Assembly: GCF_003073375.1 (NCBI RefSeq)
Contig: NZ_CP029002.1
Location: 2,156,001-2,220,000, forward strand
Length of the DNA: 64,000 nt
Direction of reading: 5' to 3'
DNA from: Lysinibacillus sp. 2017
Lineage (GTDB): Bacteria; Bacillota; Bacilli; Bacillales_A; Planococcaceae
This document shows, one piece after another, positions 55,002 through 63,274 of the stretch (its first letter is position 1; each line of letters starts with the position of its first letter). The notes beneath the pieces were generated by a model. The model searched no databases. It saw only the letters and a program-made list of their open reading frames with translations, and was not told the DNA's origin. Both the position numbers and the translations under genes were made by a program.

Positions 55002-55652
55002 TTATTTTTTATTAATTGTAATTTGAGTAGTTTCTAGTCCTAATCGTTTTTTTAATTCTTCGGATACAGTAAATGAAATAGTTGAACCCTTTTCTACATC
55101 TACAAATTTATGATGAATAGCAGTAACAACTGTGCCATCCGTTACATAGGTTTCAGAAGGATTGGAAGTCATTTTTAAATGGTCTATATAATTCCCACTT
55201 ATTTGCCCTTGCATATAAATTTCATTTGGGAAAATAGGGTAGGCTGATTGTCTTTCTATCAAAGAAATTTCAATCGTATTTTCTTGTATTTCCACTATTC
55301 CGTTTGTCGGAACAGATACTCCGTTAATTTCTAATTGATAATCCCATAACTTTATTGCTAAATCTTTTAATTGGGTGTCACTATAATCTTCAATAAGGTC
55401 ATCAATCAATTGCTTATAATACTCAGCTTCTTCTTTTTTGTAATTGAGGTCCGTTTCCATACTATTCAAAGCAGATGATAATTCCTTATTTTGTAATTCT
55501 AATTCGTTAGTTTGAAGAGTTGTATCTTCCGAAAGTTGGGCTGAATCGTTCACTTCCTCAATTTTGTCACTATTTGTAGAGTTATCCTCACTGTTATTTG
55601 AGCAAGCAACGAGAATGAACATAAGGCTGAAACATACTATAATTCTTTTCAA
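55002..55652 (-). CDS. Lipoprotein with coiled coil
   Basis: The protein of about 216 residues has a lipobox (MFILVAC), an Asn/Ser/Glu-rich spacer, a Leu/Glu-rich coiled coil (about residues 45-85, TNELELQNKELSSALNSMET) and a beta-rich C-terminal domain. The TTG at 55652 lies about 8 nt after GAGGTG; the GTG at 55661 overlaps that site. Family not recognised. Confidence 0.6.
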   Translation of the reverse strand: MKRIIVCFSLMFILVACSNNSEDNSTNSDKIEEVNDSAQLSEDTTLQTNELELQNKELSSALNSMETDLNYKKEEAEYYKQLIDDLIEDYSDTQLKDLAIKLWDYQLEINGVSVPTNGIVEIQENTIEISLIERQSAYPIFPNEIYMQGQISGNYIDHLKMTSNPSETYVTDGTVVTAIHHKFVDVEKGSTISFTVSEELKKRLGLETTQITINKK

Positions 55653-55717
55653 TTCCCCCACACCTCATAACTAATTTTTACTAATTTTAACAATTAAATT
55701 ACATCGTAGCAAACATA

Positions 55718-55850
55718 ATTCCTAAAGCAGAGCTTGGAGACGTATCGTACACACGCAGTTTAAAACACCCCCTTATCCAATTGAATAAGGGGGTGTTGGT
55801 TCCCTAAGAGTCATTTGGGAACGTTATTTGTATTCATTTTGTATATTTTA
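55718..55850. repeat. Mosaic palindromic repeat, copy R8
   Basis: ATTCCTAAAGC is followed by GTACACACGCAG, the palindrome AACACCCCCTTAT/ATAAGGGGGTGTT (55764-55797), GGTTCCCTAAG and TCATTTGGGAACGTT. Same unit as R5 and R6. Confidence 0.78.
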
Positions 55851-55872
55851 CTTATCGGCTTAAAAAATAGGA

Positions 55873-56436
55873 TTATTTAACAATACCGATACTATCAAGT
55901 GGATAGAATCTAATATTGGTTTTTCCAAATACCTTTTCCATTGGTACTAATCCCACACTAGCATATCTACTATCAAGACTATTTCGGCGATTATCACCTA
56001 AAACAAATAAATAGCCCTCTGGAATCGTTGAGTAATCCGTTGCAGACTGTAATGTAAAATCTTCTGTTAGTAGACTATTATCTAACAGTTGTTTTTTATA
56101 TACGTCTAAATATGCCTCTTCAATCGCTTCATCGTTAATATAAAGTGTGTCGTTCTCATATGAAATATGGTCTCCTGGCAATCCTATTACCCGTTTAATA
56201 TATGTCTCTCCATTAGGAGCTTCGAATACAATTACATCAAATCTTTCAATACCGGAAATTTTCATACCGATTATATTTAATAAAACGATATCGCCATCTT
56301 CATACGTTGGCATCATCGAAGCACCGTTTACTACTGCAGGTGACACTATAAATATAATAACGGCAATCGTAATTATACACGTTATGACAGTAGACTTAAT
56401 CCACTCTAAAAATTCTTTTATCTTAGCGTTTTTCAA
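55873..56436 (-). CDS. Type I signal peptidase
   Basis: The 187-residue signal peptidase has one N-terminal membrane helix, catalytic Ser40 in NGASMMPTYEDGD and Lys81 in ETYIKRVIGLPGD, and the box E motif LGDNRRNSLDSR. It cleaves Sec signal peptides on the outer membrane face. The TTG at 56436 lies 8 nt after AAAGGAG; the in-frame ATGs at 56460 and 56442 are upstream of, or too close to, that site. It is the second gene of a pair with a CPBP protease. It is probably an accessory SipS/T-type enzyme, as bacilli often carry several. Confidence 0.85.
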   Translation of the reverse strand: MKNAKIKEFLEWIKSTVITCIITIAVIIFIVSPAVVNGASMMPTYEDGDIVLLNIIGMKISGIERFDVIVFEAPNGETYIKRVIGLPGDHISYENDTLYINDEAIEEAYLDVYKKQLLDNSLLTEDFTLQSATDYSTIPEGYLFVLGDNRRNSLDSRYASVGLVPMEKVFGKTNIRFYPLDSIGIVK

Positions 56437-56489
56437 AAACATCACTCCTTTAGTTATCATAAAATTAATAATATTGGATGAGTTATAAG

Positions 56490-57146
56490 TTAGTAGAAGA
56501 GCGATACTAACAAGTTATATAAAGAGTGGATAACGATTACCGACCAAAGAGAACCGCTTTTCTTATACACATAACCGAATATAACGCTCAATATAAAAGC
56601 TGTTAATGAAGCAGTTAAAATATAAGGAAATTCGAAAAGCCCTTTATAAAACCAAATAGGAAAATGAATGGATGCAAAAAGTAAAGATGTAATCGCATTA
56701 GCTATCCAAAATTTAAAAGAATTCATCAGTTTTTTTAATAAAAAACCTCTAAAGACAATTTCTTCAGTAATCCCGACTAATAATACAGTATTTAGCAATT
56801 CGTTAAACCCTATTTGAAAATCAAGGTTATTATGTAAAATAGTGAAATTTAATATTATGAAGTAAGATATGAAAACCAACGATACATAAAATGTCCATTT
56901 TAAACCATTTCTAAAGTTATGACGTAACCCTAAATATGAAAATGGAACCGCTTTTTCCATAACTTTAACTAATATTAAAACTGGAATTATCCAAATAACT
57001 ACTTTAATAACGGCTGATGATATAGCTCTCGGAACAGAATCCATCAAATCTAAATATTGAACTAGCCATAACTCTCTGATACACCATAGGGCAAAAAATG
57101 CTATGAAGTATGCCCAAATATAATTCTTATTTATTTTTAAATCCAT
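56490..57146 (-). CDS. CPBP (CAAX-type) intramembrane metalloprotease
   Basis: The 218-residue protein has about seven helices and the CPBP motifs: Glu-Glu and Arg in GITEEIVFRGFLLKKL, His in ASIHFPIW, and a final IVIHSLYNLL. These enzymes are bacterial relatives of Rce1; several protect against self-made bacteriocins or process peptides. GGAGG lies 6 nt before the ATG at 57146. It sits 53 nt before the signal peptidase gene in the same direction, so the two may act on the same exported substrate; no such peptide gene is visible. Confidence 0.82.
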   Translation of the reverse strand: MDLKINKNYIWAYFIAFFALWCIRELWLVQYLDLMDSVPRAISSAVIKVVIWIIPVLILVKVMEKAVPFSYLGLRHNFRNGLKWTFYVSLVFISYFIILNFTILHNNLDFQIGFNELLNTVLLVGITEEIVFRGFLLKKLMNSFKFWIANAITSLLFASIHFPIWFYKGLFEFPYILTASLTAFILSVIFGYVYKKSGSLWSVIVIHSLYNLLVSLFY

Positions 57147-57289
57147 CAAACCCCTCCCTTTTTTCTCCTTCAAGAATCCTACTGAACTAAACCAATAGTA
57201 TCGCTTTGTAAAATACCATTAATTTACTTGTACGAATGAAATTAATTAAAAGTTTCAAAAAAGGAATAATCTATAAATGATTTCAACAA

Positions 57290-57418
57290 GTTCCCAAAGC
57301 GACGTTTGGTAACTTTTCAATGAGATTTTTTTATACGTTGCAGAGCGTTATTTTCTATAAAAAACAGCGACAAATACTGTTGAATCGGTGTTTATCGCTG
57401 TTTGGAATGTTCCCCAAG
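57290..57418. repeat. Mosaic palindromic repeat, copy R9
   Basis: GTTCCCAAAGCG-ACG-TTTGGTAAC is followed by CAGAGCGTTATTTTCTATAA, shared with R3, and the imperfect hairpin AACAGCGACAAATACTG (57363-57402), ending GTTCCCCAAGC. A further half-unit CCTTCGTTTGGTTAC lies at 57514-57528. The whole 57147-57579 gap holds no gene. Confidence 0.78.
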
Positions 57419-57579
57419 CCCCTCTTTCTATTTTTTATTGTTGTCTAATAATACTTAACGGTAAATTGCGGGAAAGGTTTCAAATATAAACACTTCTTCC
57501 ACTCCAAACCTTCGTTTGGTTACATTTCATAAAAGAATGATATTCAATAATATACCTAGATTTTTGAACTAGACAAAAG

Positions 57580-58194
57580 TTACTTCTCCTTTTTGTCGGT
57601 CCATAAAACTTTATATAAAAATGCGAGTTCATATTCTTCAATACCTGGGGGTAGGTCTCCATTTTCGCCCCCAACAGTACGCAGGCTGTTTTTAGTAGTA
57701 CCTAGCCACGCTGCTATATAAATTGGTTTATCTTTTTCTAAAGTAACTTTTTCGCCAATTAGCTTACCAAAAGAGTGACTCGTCATGTTATATGAATAAA
57801 ACTTTGAAGCAAGCCCAGAAGGTATACCATTTAGCAGTTTTAAAGAATGATCTTCGCCACTAATGTCACTTATTCCAAAAGAAATTAAGCTGTCTTTATA
57901 TTTTGTTTCGATTGCACCCCAAGTCTTTAGTAACTCCTCTTTAAACTTACCCTTTTCATATACCTCCACTGAAAATTGCAAATCATCGTCTTCTTTCAAA
58001 GTGCCATTCAGCTTGAAATATTCAATTTGCGCCACACCTGTTTTACTAATGAGCAATCTTTCTTTTTCATTCATGTTGTATGACTCAATCGTTATTTTCG
58101 TATTTGATGGAGGTTTTTCTTTTTCTACATCTGTGCAGCCTGTTAACAACAAAGTGAAAATTATAAACAAGCAGTAGCTCTTAAAATGCCGCAT
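57580..58194 (-). CDS. Lipoprotein, unknown function
   Basis: The 204-residue exported lipoprotein has lipobox TLLLTGC and a beta-rich body (FSVEVYEKGKFKEELLKTWG). Such proteins of about 200 residues are frequent in bacilli, without known function. The ATG at 58194 has GGAGG 6 nt upstream; the ATG at 58200 abuts that site. R9 follows its 3' end. Confidence 0.65.
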   Translation of the reverse strand: MRHFKSYCLFIIFTLLLTGCTDVEKEKPPSNTKITIESYNMNEKERLLISKTGVAQIEYFKLNGTLKEDDDLQFSVEVYEKGKFKEELLKTWGAIETKYKDSLISFGISDISGEDHSLKLLNGIPSGLASKFYSYNMTSHSFGKLIGEKVTLEKDKPIYIAAWLGTTKNSLRTVGGENGDLPPGIEEYELAFLYKVLWTDKKEK

Positions 58195-58419
58195 TTTCAT
58201 CCTCCAATTAATATATTTTAGTAAATTATCCCAAATAAAGGGTATTTGTACAATAATAACGACGCAATAAAATGTCCGTTTGTGAAATAAAATTCCTGCA
58301 TACTAACATTACGGGTTAGATAGAAGGTTTCATCGCCATATTTATCGAAGTTAATTTCTATAATGCAAAAGCGGAAATGTTAAAAATGATTTTAATTATA
58401 ATTAGTGATGGGGGATCGA

Positions 58420-58752
58420 ATGAAAAAACTATTGATAATAGCAGTAGTAATTGTAATACTTGCTCCGTTTTGTACAATAGAAATAAAAAAACAATTATAT
58501 GAAAAGAGAGTAGAAGATTATTTAATTGAAAATACGTTTTATCAGAAAGATGAAACTGAATCTATTAAAGCGAAATGGCATTTTGCAGGTCTTCCGAGTT
58601 ATTGGGTAAATGTTATCTATTCTGACGAGCCAAATGTTGTTTATACTTATTTCGCTCATAATAAGGGTAAAGTAGGTCAATTTGAATATTATTCAATTGA
58701 TGGAACGAACCTTTCGACAGAACAATTAAAGCATTTCGAGAAATATAAATAA
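58420..58752 (+). CDS. DUF3139 protein
   Basis: The 110-residue protein has an N-terminal membrane helix and the DUF3139 pattern (KRVEDYLIENTFYQKDETES, YSDEPNVVYTYF). The function is unknown. The ATG at 58420 lies 5 nt after GGGGG. It is one of two plus-strand genes among the repeat-separated singles. Confidence 0.7.
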   Translation: MKKLLIIAVVIVILAPFCTIEIKKQLYEKRVEDYLIENTFYQKDETESIKAKWHFAGLPSYWVNVIYSDEPNVVYTYFAHNKGKVGQFEYYSIDGTNLSTEQLKHFEKYK

Positions 58753-58815
58753 ACATAAATTTATGTAGCTTCTTTGATTAGATAAAGCGAAACGCCCCAA
58801 AATGGAAATATTTCT

Positions 58816-58856
58816 AAAAACACAAACGCTGTTAACTCAACGGTTGTGTTTTTTAG
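58816..58856 (+). terminator. Terminator / repeat module R10
   Basis: The hairpin AAAAACACAAACG...CGGTTGTGTTTTTT has a CTGTTAACTCAA loop close to that of R2 and ends in T residues. It lies 63 nt after the DUF3139 stop codon. Confidence 0.75.
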
Positions 58857-59064
58857 TGAGTAAAATCTCTCTCTAATGATGTGCTATTTTTATTAAAACC
58901 TCAAAAACATTGGTTTAATGATGCCCCCTTAACCCTTAATATTAGAAAACAATCTAATTTAAGCATTGATATGACACACTCAATATCTCTAAGTATGTTA
59001 TATAATGTAAATTATAGTATGGAATCATAGTTTCAAAAACAAATAAGGAAAAGGTGAAATGTAT

Positions 59065-60294
59065 ATGAAATTCAAAAAATTATTTAAAACAACAGTAGTA
59101 GCTTTATCAGTTACAGCTATGTCTTTAGGTCTTGTTGGAGCTAATGCTGAAGCAGCAAATCAAAATTTTAAAGATGTGCCTAAAACTCACTGGGCAGGGT
59201 CTGCGATTTATGAAACTGTTTCAAAAGGAATGGTTACAGGTTATTCAGATAACACATTCCGTCCATCAAACAATGTAACTCGAGCAGAGTTTGCCGCATT
59301 CTTATCTCGTGCTTTCGATGGCGCTTTTGAAAGCAACAGTACCTTTTCAGATGTTCCAAGCACTCACTGGGCATACCCATCAGTAAATGAAGCCATTGCA
59401 CTTGGTATTATTGATACTAAAGACTATGGTAAAAAGTTTGAACCTGATAAAGTTATGACACGTGCAGAAATTGCTAAATGGTTATCTAAAGGTTTAGCTA
59501 GCAGCAATATTGAATACCAAAATGCTATAGATGAAATGGCTAACTCTGACCTTACTATTATCCCAATTCCAGAATTCTATAAAGGTGGAGTAAACAAAGC
59601 TGACTTACCTTATATCGGAGTTGCTTTAGGTACAGGATTATTATCTGGCTACACTGATGAAACATTTAAACCAAATGATAAAACTACACGTGCAGAAGTT
59701 TCTGTAATCTTAACTCGATTTTTAAGCAATATGAAAAAATCTCCAAAAGATTTCAATGATTTAAATGAATTCCGTGAAGTTGCATTAACAGGTACAAATA
59801 TTTTAACAGTAACAAACTTTAAAGAAATGGCTGAAGGACAAGGCTTCAAAGAAATACTTGGAAAACCTTACACTTATAGCACACTTGGTACTGGCGCAAT
59901 TGAACATGTTATCTTTGTTGATACTATCGGACTTCCAAAAGGTGCATATTCTAAAATGTTCACTGCAAATTCTAGTAAAATGAAAAATGGTCGGTATACT
60001 ACTTTTATTGAGTATTCATTCACAACTAACCAAAGCATATCGTATGACCAATGGTTAAATTCTAAATCAACTGGCTATTTTACAGGTTTGCAATTAATGT
60101 CTAGTGCCCCAACAGCAAAATATGGTTATAGAACACCTCTTGTATCTAAAAGTGAAGTTGTAGGAAAAGGCAAATTCTTTAAAATAGGGACTAAAAATGT
60201 ATTCTGGGGCTATGCTGGAGCAGGAACTGCAGTTGGGGAGCGATTAATCGGCTATACAGATGATGGTTCTTCATATGGCTATATTATAAAGTAA
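59065..60294 (+). CDS. S-layer-homology surface protein
   Basis: The 409-residue exported protein has a signal peptide (cleavage near ANAEAANQ) and three SLH domains to about residue 225 (FKDVPKTHWAGSAIYETV, NNVTRAEFAAFLSRAF; KVMTRAEIAKWLSKGL; KTTRAEVSVILTRFL). A C-terminal region of about 180 residues follows with no recognised domain (YTTFIEYSFTTNQSISYDQW, GRG-poor and beta-rich). The SLH part binds pyruvylated wall polymer. The ATG at 59065 is 8 nt after AAGGTG; the ATG at 59059 is also possible. Confidence 0.85.
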   Translation: MKFKKLFKTTVVALSVTAMSLGLVGANAEAANQNFKDVPKTHWAGSAIYETVSKGMVTGYSDNTFRPSNNVTRAEFAAFLSRAFDGAFESNSTFSDVPSTHWAYPSVNEAIALGIIDTKDYGKKFEPDKVMTRAEIAKWLSKGLASSNIEYQNAIDEMANSDLTIIPIPEFYKGGVNKADLPYIGVALGTGLLSGYTDETFKPNDKTTRAEVSVILTRFLSNMKKSPKDFNDLNEFREVALTGTNILTVTNFKEMAEGQGFKEILGKPYTYSTLGTGAIEHVIFVDTIGLPKGAYSKMFTANSSKMKNGRYTTFIEYSFTTNQSISYDQWLNSKSTGYFTGLQLMSSAPTAKYGYRTPLVSKSEVVGKGKFFKIGTKNVFWGYAGAGTAVGERLIGYTDDGSSYGYIIK

Positions 60295-60326
60295 ATTATT
60301 GATGCCAGTACGTTTAATCAAGACAT

Positions 60327-60367
60327 GGGCCTGCTGAAGACACTAAATTAGCTAAAGTGTCCGGGCC
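60327..60367 (+). repeat. Hairpin after the SLH gene
   Basis: GGGCC...GGCCC encloses GACACT/AGTGTC. There is no T run, so terminator function is uncertain. The rest of 60295-60691 is AT-rich with no gene; TTTTATATTTTTAGCCGAAG at 60410-60429 recurs at 41054-41073. Confidence 0.55.
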
Positions 60368-60691
60368 CCTCTGTTGCCTTAAGCATATTCAAAAAATCTT
60401 TTCGTTCGTTTTATATTTTTAGCCGAAGTTTTTATCCAAAAACAAAAGTAGATAACTTCCTGTCGCAAAGAAAAATGGCAATCCTTATAATGATATAAAT
60501 TGAAAATTCAAATGGATTTAGTTTTCTTTCTCTTTTAATTTTTTTGAAATGTCTATAATAATAGAGAAATTATCCAATAGATCAACCAAAAAACCAACTC
60601 CTCACAATAATATTCTCTCTAGAGCACATTTTTAAAGAAGTTGTAAAATAAAAAACACTTACAATTTACGAAGGGTGGAGCCTTATTATAT

Positions 60692-61645
60692 ATGCCTAAC
60701 ATTGATATGAATACACTTATTCAATACGTCCAACATACATGGAGCAAATTATTTAAGGAGGATATAACTGAAATTCGAAACGCTGATAAAATCATTTATG
60801 AATTGCAAGGCACTAATGAACAACTATATATTCTAAAAGGCGAAAAAACGAACTTAGACAGTGCGGAGCACAATTGTCAGTTTGCGAATCAGCTTAACAC
60901 GATTTTCCCTACCCCTCTTTATATCAAATCAGTTGATGAACGTTACACTGTTTTATACGCGGACTATATTTTAACACTTGAAGAAAAATTAACAGCTGGT
61001 TCAGAAATCAATGCATTAACCGATGGACATCTAAAAGAAATCGCTGCTAATCTAGGGAAAATGCACAAGTTTAGTTTACATAACAAAATCAGACTCAATA
61101 AAGCCACTTCTTGGTCGATGTTCGGTGGCAATAAGACTTTAGCAATTGGTGATTATGATGAAAATGAGCTCTCCTTCCGTGATTTTGAAGAAGCTTTTCA
61201 ACATAACGCTCATTTTGCAAGTATTAAAAAATTATATTTGGACGCTAGGAACCAATTAGTAACGCTGTGGCCGTCACTTCCAAAAGCAGCTACCCAGGGT
61301 GACTTTTGTTATTACAATATGCGGTTTGATAATGAACGAATGGTCGCCCTTTTTGATTTTAATTTGGCTGGCGACGAAGTTTTAGTTAATGAATGCGTGG
61401 CTGTGGGAATCTATTCTTGCTGGCACGTTCCTTATACTGGACAATTGCCTTCAGATGAACGCTTTCAACTATTTATGGAGTATTACAAAAAGGTGCGTCC
61501 GCTAACTGACGAAGAATTGCATGCATTGCCCCACCTGTTTTCGATTATTCGCGCCTTCCGTTATAATCGTATCGAAGCTGGCATTGCGAATGCAGAAAAG
61601 ATTGATGATTTCATCGAGGAAACAACAAGTATTTTATTGAAATAA
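60692..61645 (+). CDS. Aminoglycoside-phosphotransferase-fold kinase
   Basis: The 317-residue APH/choline-kinase-type protein has a weak N-lobe (LYILKGEKT with the ATP Lys) and a catalytic loop QGDFCYYNMRFD, where the usual His is Gln but Asp and Asn are kept. The metal-binding Asp is in ALFDFNLAGDE. It may phosphorylate an antibiotic, sugar or amine; the family is too broad to tell. The start has GGTGGAG about 12 nt upstream; an ATG at 60707 is an alternative. A reversed piece of the mosaic repeat lies after its 3' end. Confidence 0.75.
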   Translation: MPNIDMNTLIQYVQHTWSKLFKEDITEIRNADKIIYELQGTNEQLYILKGEKTNLDSAEHNCQFANQLNTIFPTPLYIKSVDERYTVLYADYILTLEEKLTAGSEINALTDGHLKEIAANLGKMHKFSLHNKIRLNKATSWSMFGGNKTLAIGDYDENELSFRDFEEAFQHNAHFASIKKLYLDARNQLVTLWPSLPKAATQGDFCYYNMRFDNERMVALFDFNLAGDEVLVNECVAVGIYSCWHVPYTGQLPSDERFQLFMEYYKKVRPLTDEELHALPHLFSIIRAFRYNRIEAGIANAEKIDDFIEETTSILLK

Positions 61646-61757
61646 AAAGTTGAATAAAGCAACAGTATGTAGTTTCTAATATCTAACCAAAAGAAGATTT
61701 TATCTATGAAGAATTACATATGGCTTTTTTTATTAGGAATCATAATCGTACGAGTAC

Positions 61758-61779
61758 TCAAAATAACGTTTCCAAATGA
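61758..61779. repeat. Reversed fragment of the mosaic repeat
   Basis: AAATAACGTTTCCAAATGAG is the complement of the TTTGGGAACGTTATTT end. It follows a plus-strand gene, whereas the forward copies mostly follow minus-strand genes. Confidence 0.55.
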
Positions 61780-61856
61780 GTAAAAATGGAATCTTTGAAT
61801 AAAATCTTGCATACAAGCTTACATAGCCTACTTTTATATAATAAGGAGATTTTATT

Positions 61857-62330
61857 ATAAGAGCGAAAATTTTCAACGGCAGACATATCGCCAATTCCAA
61901 GGATCAAGAATTTGTTGTTTTTATGATTGGGATGCGGATTAATGACCTGTTCAAATTTTGGAAGTGGTTACCGGTGTTTAAAGCGATGGGGCCAATGATT
62001 AAAGAATTGTACCAACACCCACAATGGGGCTTCTTACACACTGAATTTTTCTTCAGTTGGAGAAAGGTTGTCCTTATTCAATACTGGAAAAGTTTCAATG
62101 ATTTAATCAACTATGCTCATGGAAAAAACCATGCTGCTGCGTGGAAAGCATACAATCAAAAGGTTAAAGATAATGGAAGTGTCGGTGTTTTTCACGAAAC
62201 GTATCAAATCGGAAAAGGTGCCTCTGAAGCGATGTATGTGAATATGCCGAAATCAGGTTTAGCAATAGCTACCGAACATATACCAGTATCTCCAGCAACG
62301 AATACTGCTAGAAAAAGAATGAATGAGTAA
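61857..62330 (+). CDS. DUF4188 protein with ATA at the start position
   Basis: The protein belongs to DUF4188 (monooxygenase-like fold): FVVFMIGMRINDLFKFWKWL, AMGPMIKELYQ, VLIQYWKSFNDL and HETYQI. The in-frame reading continues upstream of the first ATG (61923) through KIFNGRHIANSKDQEFVVF, which the family normally has. AAGGAG at 61843-61848 lies 8 nt before an ATA at 61857, exactly where ATG is expected. Either ATA or ATT (61854) is used, the protein starts at 61923 lacking its first strand, or the start has been lost by mutation. Confidence 0.75.
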   Translation: MRAKIFNGRHIANSKDQEFVVFMIGMRINDLFKFWKWLPVFKAMGPMIKELYQHPQWGFLHTEFFFSWRKVVLIQYWKSFNDLINYAHGKNHAAAWKAYNQKVKDNGSVGVFHETYQIGKGASEAMYVNMPKSGLAIATEHIPVSPATNTARKRMNE

Positions 62331-62467
62331 TAGAATGTACCGAGCACAAACATCATTGAATTATTTTTGCGCCCGGTACATAAATCATATTTTAATTGCT
62401 TTATAATATGTACTTCCTTACCCAAAACGATATAATAAACATAACAAATTTATTGGACGTGAGAAGC

Positions 62468-63274
62468 ATGAAAAAAATTCATATACCAACTGATGCCATT
62501 CGGATTATAAGTACTTCTAGTAAAGGTGACCAATCCAAATGGCGTATAGGTGATAAGTGGGTTAAGCAAAATACACTTGGCTATGAAGGTCAAGCTGAAG
62601 TGCTTGCTTCACTTGTATTAGCTTGCTCTACATTACAAGAAAAAGATTATGTAAAGTACTATCCCTGTAAAATTGTTGTGCCTTATGGAGAAACTTCTAT
62701 TGGCTGTTATTCTTATGATTTCAGAGGGAAATTGCAAGAAGTTACGCTTGAACGTCTATTTGAAGCCAACTTTACATCGACGGATCCAATTCTTAATGAT
62801 AAATCTCTTTCTACGCATGAAAAATTTGAGCAAATCATGCAGCTAGTACAGGACTTTACTGGACTAAATGTACGTTTAGAAATCGCTCGCCTACTTGCCT
62901 TTGATGCGATTATTTTAAATGAGGACCGACATACGAATAACATATTGTTCTTATATGATCCGCTTGAAAAGGAATGGAAGCTTGCACCAATTTTTGATAA
63001 TGGTTTAAGCTTATTATCTGATGAAAAGGACTACATTTTGGGTAAACCTATAACGATATTAAAACGTAAAGTAAAGGCAAAACCATTTAACTCATCCTTT
63101 TCCAAACAAGTAACTCTTTATAAAGGACCAGCATTTATTGATAAATTAAAATTAATTGCAACACTAGAGACGAGTACAATTGATTTTGGACGAGCAAAGC
63201 AAGTATTACTATCTCAGTTAAACGAACCAAATCTAAAACATCTTTTCTTTGAAAGAAGTGAAATAAATGATTGA
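62468..63274 (+). CDS. HipA-like kinase (C-terminal-domain type)
   Basis: The 268-residue protein has the HipA C-terminal kinase fold. The catalytic loop is ILNEDRHTNNILF (Asp and Asn kept), the metal site is LAPIFDNGLSLL, and AFDAI precedes them. An N-terminal Ser/Lys-rich ATP loop (STSSKGDQSKW) is plausible. The ATG at 62468 is chosen over an earlier ATG at 62396, which gives a leader unlike the family; the ribosome binding site is weak. The gene overlaps the next by 8 nt. It may be a toxin or regulator kinase; no HTH antitoxin gene is visible. Confidence 0.72.
   Translation: MKKIHIPTDAIRIISTSSKGDQSKWRIGDKWVKQNTLGYEGQAEVLASLVLACSTLQEKDYVKYYPCKIVVPYGETSIGCYSYDFRGKLQEVTLERLFEANFTSTDPILNDKSLSTHEKFEQIMQLVQDFTGLNVRLEIARLLAFDAIILNEDRHTNNILFLYDPLEKEWKLAPIFDNGLSLLSDEKDYILGKPITILKRKVKAKPFNSSFSKQVTLYKGPAFIDKLKLIATLETSTIDFGRAKQVLLSQLNEPNLKHLFFERSEIND

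Noticed and set aside
57480-57674. 64-codon minus-strand ORF
   Set aside because: It overlaps the lipoprotein gene out of frame and has no ribosome binding site.
49928-58856. CRISPR array
   Set aside because: The repeats are hundreds of bases to over 1 kb apart with genes between, vary in modules, and no cas genes are present.
49928-58856. Classical integron attC array
   Set aside because: ACCTAAC and GTTAGAC fit the attC core consensus, but their order and spacing are wrong for R''-L''-L'-R' and no IntI is visible. It is kept only as an analogy.
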